A stretch of DNA of 64,000 bases from 73-13 sp035556075 (lineage in GTDB: Bacteria > Actinomycetota > Actinomycetes > Actinomycetales > Microbacteriaceae): positions 1-64,000 of the forward strand of contig DATMFQ010000011.1 of NCBI GenBank assembly GCA_035556075.1. The letters run 5' to 3'. The translations under genes were made by a program, and so were the position numbers. The notes below the pieces were generated by a model. The model worked only from the letters and a program-made list of their open reading frames with translations, ran no database searches and was not told the origin of the DNA. Positions 8,259 through 17,034 of this stretch are shown one piece after another (the stretch's first letter is position 1; every line of letters starts with the position of its first letter).

Positions 8259-8954
8259 GTGAGACTTGTCGTGGCCCGCTGCTCGGTCGACTACGCGGGG
8301 CGCCTCACCGCACACCTCCCGCTCGCGACCCGGCTCCTCATGCTCAAGGCGGACGGCAGCGTGCTCGTGCACTCCGACGCCCTGAGCTACAAGCCGCTCA
8401 ACTGGATGAGTCCGCCCGCGACGCTGTCGCTCATCGAGCCCGATGACGAGCAGCTCGAGGCGGGCGTCCAGGAGGTGTGGCGGGTGAGCCAGGCGAAGAC
8501 CGCCGACCTCCTCGTCATCTCCATCCACGAGGTGCTGCATGACAGCTCACATGAGCTCGGCATCGACCCCGGCCTCATCAAGGACGGCGTCGAGGCCGAC
8601 CTGCAGCGGCTGCTCGCGGAGCAGGTCGAGCTGCTCGGGCCGGGCACGACGCTCATCCGCCGCGAGTACCCGACGGCGATTGGGCCGGTCGACCTGCTCG
8701 CGACCGACGCCGAGGGGCAGACGGTCGCGGTCGAGGTGAAGCGCCGCGGCGACATCGACGGTGTCGAGCAACTGACCCGCTACCTTGAGCTCCTGGGCCG
8801 GGACCCGCGGCTCGCGCCGGTCACCGGGGTCTTCGCGGCGCAGGAGATCAAGCCGCAGGCGCGGACGCTGGCGACCGACCGCGGCATCCGCTGCCTCGTC
8901 CTCGACTATGACGCCATGAAGGGCGCGGAGGAGCGGCCGGACCGGTTGTTCTGA
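8259..8954 (+). CDS. nucS: Mismatch-specific endonuclease NucS (EndoMS)
   Basis: 231 residues, full length. NucS cuts both strands at G-T, G-G and T-T mismatches and provides the MutS/MutL-independent mismatch repair of Actinobacteria. The N-terminal beta-sandwich dimerisation domain starts with RLVVARCSVDYAGRL; the C-terminal RecB-like nuclease domain has GPVDLLATD (Asp of the metal site) and VAVEVKRRGDID (Glu and Lys). Activity is normally stimulated by the beta clamp, whose gene dnaN is also in this window, but the extreme C-terminus (DRLF) carries no clear clamp-binding consensus beyond hydrophobic residues. Leaderless start. Confidence 0.95.
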   Translation: MRLVVARCSVDYAGRLTAHLPLATRLLMLKADGSVLVHSDALSYKPLNWMSPPATLSLIEPDDEQLEAGVQEVWRVSQAKTADLLVISIHEVLHDSSHELGIDPGLIKDGVEADLQRLLAEQVELLGPGTTLIRREYPTAIGPVDLLATDAEGQTVAVEVKRRGDIDGVEQLTRYLELLGRDPRLAPVTGVFAAQEIKPQARTLATDRGIRCLVLDYDAMKGAEERPDRLF

Positions 8955-8966
8955 TCCGGCTCGCGC

Positions 8967-9359
8967 CTACTTCGCGACGACGTTGATCGTGAAGGTCAGG
9001 GGCTGGATGCCGCCCTGCGCATTCGTCATCGTCACCTCGGTGCTGCCCTCCTTGAGCGGCGTGAAGCCCGGGTTCGTCGTGAGGTCGCTCGAGGACTTGC
9101 CCTGCGTGCCCTGCGTGAACTCAACGATGGCGGGGTCGGCGATCTTGGCGGTGTAGCTGTCGGTGTCGAGCGATCCGGTGTCGATCGAGAGCACCTGATT
9201 CATCGGGAGCTCGACCGTGGCGCCCTGCAGATCGTTGGCGTTCTTCATGACTGGGGGCAGCACGTCGCCCCCGACGGGGCCGCTTGCGCATCCCGCGAGG
9301 GCGGCGGCAGCCAGCAGCGCGATGCCGGCGAGTCCGGCCTTGGTGCGTGTGGTGATCAT
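8967..9359 (-). CDS. Secreted lipoprotein, unknown function
   Basis: 130 residues. The N-terminus has basic residues, a hydrophobic alanine-rich helix and a lipobox LAGC (Cys at about residue 23), so it is exported and lipid-anchored. The mature part is a small beta-rich domain that alternates hydrophobic residues and ends with LTFTINVVAK, resembling an Ig-like or protease-inhibitor-like sandwich; no family can be named with confidence. It converges on nucS with a 12-base gap. A CATACT hexamer six bases upstream of the ATG suggests leaderless transcription. Confidence 0.75.
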   Translation of the reverse strand: MITTRTKAGLAGIALLAAAALAGCASGPVGGDVLPPVMKNANDLQGATVELPMNQVLSIDTGSLDTDSYTAKIADPAIVEFTQGTQGKSSSDLTTNPGFTPLKEGSTEVTMTNAQGGIQPLTFTINVVAK

Positions 9360-9365
9360 GCACCC

Positions 9366-9371
9366 AGTATG
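9366..9371 (-). promoter_or_regulatory. Probable leaderless -10 element of the lipoprotein gene
   Basis: CATACT on the minus strand, six bases before the ATG at 9359; weaker than the other hexamers because of the initial C. Confidence 0.4.
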
Positions 9372-9495
9372 TCGGCCGGAGTGCCGGGCGGGACAGCGCT
9401 TATGGCTGATCGTTCACTGCATCTTTGCTGAATGCGACCTCGACGCCGCGTGGTTTCGCTGGCGGACGGGCCTCGTGGCGCGGAGACGTGCACCC

Positions 9496-11205
9496 TCAGT
9501 GCCCGTCGCGCCTGGCGCCCCGCAGCTCCTCCGCATCGAGCACCGCCTGGATCGCGCTGATCGTCAAGGAGCTGTACGCACCGGTCGCGCGGGCGTCGAG
9601 GAGCGCGGCCCGCTGCGCCTCGAGGACGAGGGCGCGGAGCCGCCGGAGCTGGTCATGCACGGGGTCGTCGGCGGGCGCGAACTGCTCCTCAACGGCGCGC
9701 CCGAGCGCGGCCGCCTCCCGCCCGACCTGCTCGATGACCTTGCCGTCGAATGGCTCGGCCCCATCGACGAGCGTCGGGTTGCGCAGCGCATCGAGCGTCA
9801 CCGCTTTGATCTCCTCGATCAGTTCACCGCGCTCGGTCGCCAGGGCCGCGGCGTCCGCGGGCTGCAGCCCGAGCGCGCGGATCACGAGGGGGAGGGTGAG
9901 GCCGCCGAGGGCGAGCGTGACAATGGCGACGACGACGGCGATGAGGATGAGCTCGGAGCGGTACGGGACGCTCGCGGGGAGCGCCTGGACGGCGGCGACC
10001 GTGACCACCCCGCGCATTCCTGCCGAAGCGAGGACCGCACCCCCGCGCCAACCGAGCCCCTCGCGGCGGAGGAACTCGAGGTCGGCCCCCCGCCGTCGCA
10101 GCACCCGATCCACCCGCGCCGGGCCCCGCGGACCCCACTCGCCCGCCCGCTCGCGCCACGCGTCGCCCTTCGCGAGGAGCCGTTCGCCGCGCTCGAGGCT
10201 GCGCCGATCCCGGAGCCGCATCCAGCCGAGCATGGGGGCGACGAATGCGACGCGCGCGACGAGCAGCACCCCCACCATGAGCAGTCCGACGCCGAGCGTC
10301 CACCAGAGCCCCTCCGTGCCGTAGTCGGCGACGACCGCGGCGAGGTGGATGTGGAGCTGGTACCCCATGAGGAGGAAGACGCCGTTTTCGAGCATGAACT
10401 GGATGGTGCGCCAGTTCATGCGCTCGCTCAGGCGGGAGCGCGCGGTGAAGCGTCTCGCGCTCTGGTGTCCGATGGTCAGGCCCGCCACGACGACGGCGAT
10501 GACCCCGGACCCGCCGAGCTGCTCCGCGCCGAGGTAGGCGAGGAACGGGACGATGAACGACAGCGCCGTGCCAAGCAGGTCGTCGGTGACGCGGCTGCGT
10601 ACCCACACGCTGACGAGCCCGAGCGCGCCACCGACGAGGAGGCCGCCCGCGACCGCCCACCCGAAGTGGCCGACCGCACCCCACAGGCTTAGGGTCCCGC
10701 CGATCGCGGCGATCGCGGTCTTGAGGAGGACGAGCGCCGAGGCGTCGTTGATGAGGCTCTCGCCCTCGAGCACGGTGACGAGTCGGTGCGGCAGGCCGAG
10801 GCGTTTCGCGATCGAGGTAGCGGCGACGGCGTCGGTCGGGCTGATGACGGCGCCGAGGGCGAGGGCGGCGGGGAAGCCGAGGTCAGGGATGAGCCAGTAC
10901 AGCACCGCGCCGGTGACGAGCGCACTGACGACGACGGCGAGGATGCCGAGACCGGCGATCGGCGTGAGGTTGCGCCGGAAGTCGATGAGCGGCACGTTGA
11001 CCGCGGCCGAGTACAGCAGCGGCGGCAGCACGAGGACGAGGATCCACTCGGGCTCGAGCGGGATCTCGGGCGCTCCCGGGAGGTAGCTGAGCGCCCCGCC
11101 GACGGCGACGAGGATGAGCGGGGTCGCGATGCCGAGCCAGCGCGATGACCAGGCCGCCGCGACGATGAGGATGACCGCGGCGGCGCCGAGCAGCGCGAGT
11201 TCCAC
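9496..11205 (-). CDS. Na+/H+ antiporter, CPA1/NhaP type
   Basis: A 569-residue membrane antiporter exchanging Na+ (or K+) for H+ in pH and salt homeostasis. About 12 membrane segments fill the first 430 residues; the ion-binding motif ISPTDAVA and the GESLINDASALVL helix of CPA1 exchangers are present. The remaining C-terminal about 140 residues are a cytosolic helical tail with many charged residues and a conserved LRALVLEAQR-like stretch, typical of this actinobacterial subfamily. The GTG at 11205 is preferred over an in-frame GTG 33 bases upstream because TACGAT lies six bases before it. Confidence 0.9.
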   Translation of the reverse strand: MELALLGAAAVILIVAAAWSSRWLGIATPLILVAVGGALSYLPGAPEIPLEPEWILVLVLPPLLYSAAVNVPLIDFRRNLTPIAGLGILAVVVSALVTGAVLYWLIPDLGFPAALALGAVISPTDAVAATSIAKRLGLPHRLVTVLEGESLINDASALVLLKTAIAAIGGTLSLWGAVGHFGWAVAGGLLVGGALGLVSVWVRSRVTDDLLGTALSFIVPFLAYLGAEQLGGSGVIAVVVAGLTIGHQSARRFTARSRLSERMNWRTIQFMLENGVFLLMGYQLHIHLAAVVADYGTEGLWWTLGVGLLMVGVLLVARVAFVAPMLGWMRLRDRRSLERGERLLAKGDAWRERAGEWGPRGPARVDRVLRRRGADLEFLRREGLGWRGGAVLASAGMRGVVTVAAVQALPASVPYRSELILIAVVVAIVTLALGGLTLPLVIRALGLQPADAAALATERGELIEEIKAVTLDALRNPTLVDGAEPFDGKVIEQVGREAAALGRAVEEQFAPADDPVHDQLRRLRALVLEAQRAALLDARATGAYSSLTISAIQAVLDAEELRGARRDGH

Positions 11206-11211
11206 GGGGAC

Positions 11212-11217
11212 ATCGTA
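11212..11217 (-). promoter_or_regulatory. Leaderless -10 element of the antiporter gene
   Basis: TACGAT on the minus strand, six bases before the GTG at 11205. Confidence 0.6.
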
Positions 11218-11263
11218 GGAGCCGCTGCCCCGCGCCACCTTGGTTTGGCGGGGATGGGCCGTG

Positions 11264-11346
11264 CCCGAAGTACTGCGAAATCACCGAAGTACTTGAGGAA
11301 TGCGGGGCTGCGGTCAGTACTCCGCGCATTCCTCAGTACTTCGTGC
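11264..11346 (-). repeat. REP-like palindromic element, copy A
   Basis: Read on the minus strand it begins GAAGTACTGAGGAATGCG, continues to an inverted CGCATTCCT and ends with two further AGTACTTCG boxes. It lies 52 bases downstream of the minus-strand tRNA-Leu and so has the same orientation, relative to the gene it follows, as copies B, C and D. It is the most divergent of the four in its central part. Confidence 0.75.
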
Positions 11347-11398
11347 AGTCGCAGCGGGACAGACTCGATGGCGCACACGCCACGGCCACCGGAATCGG

Positions 11399-11481
11399 TG
11401 CGCAAGGTGGGACTTGAACCCACACGCCCTCTCGGGCACACGGACCTGAACCGTGCGCGTCTGCCATTTCGCCACTTGCGC
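11399..11481 (-). tRNA. tRNA-Leu (CAG anticodon)
   Basis: A class II tRNA of about 83 bases. The acceptor stem GCGCAAG pairs with CTTGCGC, the D-arm contains the GGC-AAATGGC pattern, the anticodon arm CACGG-TTCAGGT-CCGTG shows CAG, there is a long variable arm (GTGCCCGAGAGGGCG), and the T-arm GTGGG-TTCAAGT-CCCAC. No CCA is encoded. It lies divergently before fhaA, a common arrangement in Micrococcales. Confidence 0.95.
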
Positions 11482-11628
11482 GTGCGCCCGTCGACGAGCG
11501 CCGAGCGACGTACCAGCGTAGCACCCGGGGGATCGCGCGGCAGCCGGGCACGCCTCCGGGGGCCGCCGAGGCGGAGCGGATACCATGACGCCGGGCATCC
11601 GGCCCGTACGACCGACCCCTAGGACGGC

Positions 11629-12360
11629 ATGGGACTCCTCGACAGCTTTGAGCGCGGGCTTGAGCGCGTCGTCAACGGCGCCTTCGCGAAGACGTTCAAG
11701 TCGGGCTTGCAGCCGGTCGAGGTCGCGGCGGCACTGCGGCGCGAGCTCGACACCAAGGCCGCGGTCGTCGCCCGCGACCGGATCCTCGTGCCGAACGACT
11801 TCACGGTCCGCGTCGCCCCCGCCGACCATGAGCGGCTGGCCGGGCTCGGCGAGCAGCTGACGACGGAGCTGACGGAGATCCTGCAGCGCCACGCCGTCGC
11901 CCAGCGCTATACCTTCGCCGGCGGCATCGCGATCGCGATCGTCCCGGACGAGTCACTCGCACAGGGCATGGTCGACGTGCGCTCGGCGAACGTGCAGGGC
12001 CAGGTCGTGTGGACCCCGATCATCGAGGTGAATGGCCAGCGGCACGCGCTACGCCGCGCCCGCACCGTCATCGGGCGCGGCTCGGAGGCGGACATCACGG
12101 TCGACGACGGCGGCATCTCCCGGCGCCACGTCGAGATCCTGTGGGACGGCAAGCGCGCCCAGGTCAATGACCTCGGCAGCACGAATGGGTCACGCCTGGA
12201 CGGTCGCCCCGTCACCCAGGCGCTCCTCGAGCCGGACTCGGTCGTGGAGATCGGTCGCACGCGTATCGTCTTTCGCGTGCTCGCCCAAGCCCAGACAGCG
12301 CACGCGCAACCAACGCACGCGGAGCCCAGCCACGCCGAGCCCACTGGGGGAGGCCGATGA
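11629..12360 (+). CDS. fhaA: FhaA: DUF3662 and FHA domain protein
   Basis: 243 residues. The N-terminal DUF3662 domain (residues 1-125, starting GLLDSFERGLERVVNGAFA) is followed by a short linker and a C-terminal FHA domain (about 140-225) with GRGSEADI, the GGISRRHVEI phosphothreonine-binding motif and LGSTNGS. In Actinobacteria FhaA binds phosphorylated partners of PknA/PknB, including the lipid II flippase MviN, and so tunes peptidoglycan synthesis. It is the first gene of a rightward operon fhaA-fhaB-pstP-rodA-pbpA-pknA. Its stop overlaps the fhaB start by four bases (ATGA). Confidence 0.93.
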   Translation: MGLLDSFERGLERVVNGAFAKTFKSGLQPVEVAAALRRELDTKAAVVARDRILVPNDFTVRVAPADHERLAGLGEQLTTELTEILQRHAVAQRYTFAGGIAIAIVPDESLAQGMVDVRSANVQGQVVWTPIIEVNGQRHALRRARTVIGRGSEADITVDDGGISRRHVEILWDGKRAQVNDLGSTNGSRLDGRPVTQALLEPDSVVEIGRTRIVFRVLAQAQTAHAQPTHAEPSHAEPTGGGR

Positions 12361-12929
12361 GCGAGCTCACCTACATGGTGCTGAAGTTCGGCTTCCTCGC
12401 ACTCATGTGGGTGTTTGTCTTCATCGTCGTGTACGCGCTCCGCAGTGACCTGTTCGGGCAGCCGGTGCGCAAGCTCGTCGCCCAGGCCCGCGAGCGCCAG
12501 CTCGCCGCGCAGCGCAGCACCCACCCGGCCACCCCCGGCACCACCGCCCCAACCGCGCCGGCCCCGCCGGGCGCCTACGGTGACGGCGAGGACGGCCTTA
12601 CCCGCTCGCCCGTCCCGAAGGCGAATCGGGACTCCCGTCAGGCGAAACGCCTCGTCATCACGGGGGGCCCGAAGGAGGGCCTCGAGATCGACCTCCCGGT
12701 CGAGCAGCTGACGATCGGACGCTCGAGCGACGCCGGCTTCATCATCCGGGACGACTACACCTCGAGTCACCACGCGCGCCTGCTGCGCTGGCCGGACGGC
12801 TGGATGATCCAGGACCTCGACTCGACCAACGGCACGTTCCTCGACGGGGTCCGGGTGCACGGCCCGACCTATGTCCCGCTCCACACGCCCGTGACGATCG
12901 GCGCGACGACCTTCGAACTCCGGCGGTGA
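12357..12929 (+). CDS. fhaB: FhaB (FipA): membrane-anchored FHA protein
   Basis: 190 residues: an N-terminal membrane helix (about 8-28, LKFGFLALMWVFVFIVVYAL), a Pro/Ala/Thr-rich linker (about 50-90) and a C-terminal FHA domain (about 98-190) with IGRSSDAGFI, SSHHARL and DSTNGTFLDG. Known homologues are phosphorylated by PknA/PknB and link septum and side-wall growth to FtsZ/FtsQ. Translation is coupled to fhaA through the ATGA overlap, and pstP follows four bases later. Confidence 0.93.
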   Translation: MSELTYMVLKFGFLALMWVFVFIVVYALRSDLFGQPVRKLVAQARERQLAAQRSTHPATPGTTAPTAPAPPGAYGDGEDGLTRSPVPKANRDSRQAKRLVITGGPKEGLEIDLPVEQLTIGRSSDAGFIIRDDYTSSHHARLLRWPDGWMIQDLDSTNGTFLDGVRVHGPTYVPLHTPVTIGATTFELRR

Positions 12930-12933
12930 CCGC

Positions 12934-14172
12934 ATGCCGTCGACGAGGGCGCATGCCATCTCCGATGTCGGACTGACCCGGAGCAACAACCAGGACAGCG
13001 GCTACGCGGGACGGAGCCTCTTCGTCGTCGCGGACGGCATGGGTGGGCACGCCGGCGGCGATGTCGCCTCCGCGGTCGTCGTCCAGCACTTGCTGACGCT
13101 CGATGAGGAATACGCGACCCCGTCCGAGGCCGAGCAGGCGCTCCACAATGGCTTGCTGACGGCGAGCGACCAGCTCGCGGACCTCGTCGCGGAGCACCCC
13201 GAGCTCACCGGCATGGGCACGACGGTGTCGGCGATCGCGCTCGTCGGCCGCTCCGCCGTCATTGCCCACATCGGCGACTCGCGGATCTACCGGCTGCGCG
13301 ACGGGCAGCTCACGCAGCTCACCAGCGACCACACCTTCGTGCAGCGCCTCGTCGAGACCGGCCGCATCACCCCGGAGGAGGCGCTCCACCACCCGCGTCG
13401 CTCGGTGCTCATGCGGGTACTCGGCGATGTCGACGCCGTCCCCGAGATCGACACGATGATCTTTGACACGCGGCCCGGCGACCGCTGGCTGCTGTGCTCG
13501 GACGGGCTCGCGAGCTACGTCGAGCACGACGAGCTCACCGCGACGATGCTCGACCGGCTCCCCACGGAGTCGACGGCCGCCACGCTCCTGACGCAGAGCC
13601 TCAATGCCGGCGCTCCCGACAATGTGACGATCATCCTGCTCGACATCGGCGATGACCTCCTCCCGGTGAGCGAGACCCAGGTCGTCGGCTCCGCGAGCCA
13701 GCCCCTGCAGTTCGACCCACCAGCGCCGCGGCGGCCGAAGGGCCTGCCGGCCCTGCTGCGCCAGACATTCACCCCGCAGCCGGTGCCCGAGTCGCACTTC
13801 GAGCCCGAGACGGACGAGTATCTCGCCGCCCTCATCATCGAGGACCGGAAGCGGCTGCGACGCCGCCGGGCGACCGCGATCACGGTCGTCGTGCTCAGCA
13901 TCGCCGCGATCGTCGTCGGGCTCGTCGCGGGGTACAACTACACCCAGTCCCTCTACTACGTCGGCGAGCACCTCGGCAAGGTCGCCCTCTACCGTGGCGT
14001 GCAGCAGGACCTCGGGCCGATCGAGCTGTCCCACCTCGTCACGCTGACCGACATCCTCGTCGAGGACCTGCCGCCGTATCGGCAGTCCGCGGTCATCGCG
14101 ACGATCAGCACCGACAGCCTGCAGCGCGCCGACGAGATCCTCCAGGAGCTGAGCGATGCCGCGCGGCGGTGA
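12934..14172 (+). CDS. pstP: PstP: PP2C-family Ser/Thr protein phosphatase
   Basis: 412 residues. The cytosolic PP2C domain (about 1-240) has NNQDS, ADGMGGHAGGD (metal Asp), GMGTTVSA, IGDSRIYR, LLCSDGL and DNVTIIL in order. A Pro-rich linker follows, then one membrane helix (about 313-335) and a roughly 75-residue extracellular region. It dephosphorylates PknA, PknB and their substrates and is the only such phosphatase visible here. It overlaps rodA by 17 bases. Confidence 0.95.
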   Translation: MPSTRAHAISDVGLTRSNNQDSGYAGRSLFVVADGMGGHAGGDVASAVVVQHLLTLDEEYATPSEAEQALHNGLLTASDQLADLVAEHPELTGMGTTVSAIALVGRSAVIAHIGDSRIYRLRDGQLTQLTSDHTFVQRLVETGRITPEEALHHPRRSVLMRVLGDVDAVPEIDTMIFDTRPGDRWLLCSDGLASYVEHDELTATMLDRLPTESTAATLLTQSLNAGAPDNVTIILLDIGDDLLPVSETQVVGSASQPLQFDPPAPRRPKGLPALLRQTFTPQPVPESHFEPETDEYLAALIIEDRKRLRRRRATAITVVVLSIAAIVVGLVAGYNYTQSLYYVGEHLGKVALYRGVQQDLGPIELSHLVTLTDILVEDLPPYRQSAVIATISTDSLQRADEILQELSDAARR

Positions 14173-15574
14173 GGGCGTCAGCACGCTGACCGGGGCGATC
14201 GTCGTGAAGCTCCGGCGACCCGCACGGCTACGCAACATTGAGCTCGGACTGCTCGCTATCGCGGTCCTCCTCGTCGGCGGGGCCTTCCTCCTCGTCGATG
14301 CGGGCGTCGGCACGACACCCGACGGCGGACTGCTCCTCCAGCTCGGCGGGCTCGTCGTGCTCCTCCTCGCCCTCCACATCGTGCTGCGGATCACCGCCCC
14401 GGAGGCCGACCCCTTCGTCGTGCCGATCGCGACCCTGCTCAGCGGGCTCGGCACCGCCGAGATCTACCGCATCGACCTGCTGTGGGAGCGCGTGGGCTGG
14501 GCGGCCTATTCGACCCGGCAGATCGCCTGGTTGGCGATCGCCATCCTCGGCGCGATCGCGGCACTGCTCATCATCCGCAACCACCGGGTGCTGCAGCGCT
14601 ACCGGTACCTCGCGATGCTCCTGGGCATCGTCCTCCTCGTGCTGCCGATGCTCCCGGGCATCGGCATGGAGGCGAACGGCGCGCGGATCTGGGTCGACCT
14701 CGGCGTCGCAAGCTTCCAGCCCGGCGAGTTCGCGAAGGTCGCGCTCGCGGTGTTCTTCGCCGGCTACCTCGTGACGGCCCGAGACTCGCTGTCCATGGTG
14801 GGCCGCCGCTTCCTCGGCATGCGGCTGCCGCGCGCGCGCGACTTCGGGCCGCTCATCATCGTGTTCGCCGCCTCGATGGTCGTCCTCGTCGTGCAGCGCG
14901 ACCTCGGCACGGCGCTGCTGTACTTCGGGCTCTTCCTCGTCATGCTCTACGTCGCGACCGGCCGCTCGAGCTGGATCGTCATCGGCCTCGCCCTCTTCGG
15001 GGTCGGCGCCTACGTCGCGACGACCACGCTCGACTATGTGGGGCGTCGGATCAATGGCTGGCTCGACGCCTTCAACCCCGAGTTCATCAGTGACCAGAGC
15101 TTCCAGCTCGTGCAGGGCCTCTTCGGCATCTCGGCGGGCGGCATGTTCGGCACGGGGCTCGGCCGCGGCCGCCCGGACCTCACCCCGCTGGCCGAGAGCG
15201 ACTTCATCATCGCCTCCCTCGGCGAGGAGATCGGGCTCGTCGGCCTGTTCGCGATCCTCGCGGTGTACCTGCTCTTCGTCGGTCGGGCCTTCCGCATCGC
15301 CTTCGCCGGCTCCGACGACTTCGGGCGCCTGCTCGCGGTCGGCCTCGGCTTCGTCGTCGCACTGCAGGTCTTCATCGTCGTCGGCGGCGTGACGCGCGTC
15401 ATCCCACTGACGGGCCTGACCACCCCATTCCTCGCCGCTGGTGGCTCGTCACTCGTGGCGAACTGGATCATTGTCGCGCTGCTGCTGCGCCTGTCGGACG
15501 GCGTGCGGAGCGGGCCAAGGATCATCGTCGAGTCGGAGACCGGCGACCAGCCCAGGCTGGTGGTGGGCGAATGA
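14156..15574 (+). CDS. rodA: RodA/FtsW-type peptidoglycan glycosyltransferase (SEDS)
   Basis: A 472-residue SEDS polymerase with about ten membrane segments that polymerises lipid II glycan chains, working with the class B PBP encoded next. The family signature with ANGARIWVDLG, QPGEFAKVAL, VLVVQRDLGTALL and the catalytic-region ESDFIIASLGEEIGLVG is present in order. The position between pstP and pbpA identifies it as the RodA paralogue rather than division FtsW. The ATG at 14156 lies inside the end of pstP; a GTG start at 14202 is possible but would cut conserved basic residues. Confidence 0.93.
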   Translation: MPRGGEGVSTLTGAIVVKLRRPARLRNIELGLLAIAVLLVGGAFLLVDAGVGTTPDGGLLLQLGGLVVLLLALHIVLRITAPEADPFVVPIATLLSGLGTAEIYRIDLLWERVGWAAYSTRQIAWLAIAILGAIAALLIIRNHRVLQRYRYLAMLLGIVLLVLPMLPGIGMEANGARIWVDLGVASFQPGEFAKVALAVFFAGYLVTARDSLSMVGRRFLGMRLPRARDFGPLIIVFAASMVVLVVQRDLGTALLYFGLFLVMLYVATGRSSWIVIGLALFGVGAYVATTTLDYVGRRINGWLDAFNPEFISDQSFQLVQGLFGISAGGMFGTGLGRGRPDLTPLAESDFIIASLGEEIGLVGLFAILAVYLLFVGRAFRIAFAGSDDFGRLLAVGLGFVVALQVFIVVGGVTRVIPLTGLTTPFLAAGGSSLVANWIIVALLLRLSDGVRSGPRIIVESETGDQPRLVVGE

Positions 15575-17034
15575 GCGCAGCGATGATGAAGGAATTGCGG
15601 CGCACGAGCGTCGTCGTGCTCGTCATGATCGCGAGTCTCTTCGTGTCGACGTCGATCATCCAGGTGGTCTCCGCCGAGGAGCTGCGCGACCACCCGCGCA
15701 ACAGTCGCACCTTCTACGCGAACCTGTCCGTCAACCGCGGCCCCATCCTCGTCGAGGGCACTCCGGTCGCCTACTCGGTCCCGATCGACGGCCCGATCGC
15801 CTACCAGCGCGTGTACGACAACGGAGCCCTCTACGCGCCGGTCACCGGCTACCTCACGATCGGCCAGGGCAACACGGGGCTCGAGGCCGAGATGAACAGC
15901 TACCTCACGGGGTCGACCGGCGGCCAGTTCTTCGACCAGGTCTCCGCCGTGCTGACGGGACAGAAGCCGCAGGGCGCCGCGGTCGAGACGACGATCCTCG
16001 CCTCGGTGCAGCAGGCGGCCTGGGATGCCCTCGGCGACTACGAGGGCGCGGTCATCGCCCTCGACCCGCAGACGAACAAGATCCTCGCGATGGTGTCGAA
16101 ACCGACGTTCGACCCGAACACGCTCGCCGTCCATGACACGACCGCAGTGATCAACCAGTACAACGCGCTGCTCGACGACCCGATGGATCCCCTCATCAAT
16201 CGGACGATGAACGGCGACCTCGACCCGCCCGGCTCCGTCTTCAAGCTCGTCACCGCCGCGGCCGCGCTCGAGGCCGGCTACCCGCCGGAGTACACACTGC
16301 CGAACCCGGCCGTGCTCGACCTCCCGCAGACCGACCACGTCGTGTACAACCACAGCCGCGGCCGCTGCGGGGTCGGCGAGACGGTGACGATCTTCGATGC
16401 CGTCCGACTGTCCTGCAACATCCCGATGGCCGAGCTCGGCCAGCAGCTCACGTACCGCACGATCCGCGACCAGGCCGTCGCCTTCGGCTTCGACGAGTCC
16501 GTCGGCGTCCCGATGGCGTCGACGCCGAGCGTCTACCCGCGGGTGCTGGATGAGCCACGGACCATGCTCAGCGCCTTCGGGCAGGGTGACGTGCGCGCCT
16601 CCCCGCTGCAAATGGCGATGATCGCGAGCGCGATCGCCAACGGTGGGACCATGATGCAGCCAAGCCTCGTCGAGGCGGTCGTCTCACCGGACCAGACCAC
16701 GCTGCAGCGATTCGAGCCGGAGCCGATCGGTCAGCCGATCAGCACAGGCACGGCACGGGCGTTGACTGCCATGATGGTGGCGAGCGTCGAGAGTGGGGCC
16801 GCGAGTGACGCCGCGATCCCGGGGCTCGCGGTCGCCGGCAAGACGGGGACCGCCGAAAACGGGCCCGATGAACCATACTCACTGTGGTTCGTCGGGTTCG
16901 CGCCCGCCGACAATCCCCGGGTCGCCGTCGCCGTCGTGGTGCAGGATGGCGGGGCACTCGGGCAGACCGGCAGCGGCGCGGCAATTGCGGCACCAATTGG
17001 AAAGGCAGTGATCGAGGCGGTGATGGCACGTTGA
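15571..17034 (+). CDS. pbpA: PbpA: class B penicillin-binding protein (transpeptidase)
   Basis: 487 residues, short for class B PBPs and typical of actinobacterial PbpA. An N-terminal membrane anchor (about 12-33) precedes a small dimerisation domain and the transpeptidase domain with SxxK at Ser222 (PGSVFK), SxN at 281-283 (SCN) and KTG at 424-426. It crosslinks peptidoglycan and is a known type of PknB substrate. It overlaps rodA by four bases (ATGA) and pknA by four bases, so the SEDS-PBP-kinase triplet is translated as a unit. Confidence 0.95.
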   Translation: MSAAMMKELRRTSVVVLVMIASLFVSTSIIQVVSAEELRDHPRNSRTFYANLSVNRGPILVEGTPVAYSVPIDGPIAYQRVYDNGALYAPVTGYLTIGQGNTGLEAEMNSYLTGSTGGQFFDQVSAVLTGQKPQGAAVETTILASVQQAAWDALGDYEGAVIALDPQTNKILAMVSKPTFDPNTLAVHDTTAVINQYNALLDDPMDPLINRTMNGDLDPPGSVFKLVTAAAALEAGYPPEYTLPNPAVLDLPQTDHVVYNHSRGRCGVGETVTIFDAVRLSCNIPMAELGQQLTYRTIRDQAVAFGFDESVGVPMASTPSVYPRVLDEPRTMLSAFGQGDVRASPLQMAMIASAIANGGTMMQPSLVEAVVSPDQTTLQRFEPEPIGQPISTGTARALTAMMVASVESGAASDAAIPGLAVAGKTGTAENGPDEPYSLWFVGFAPADNPRVAVAVVVQDGGALGQTGSGAAIAAPIGKAVIEAVMAR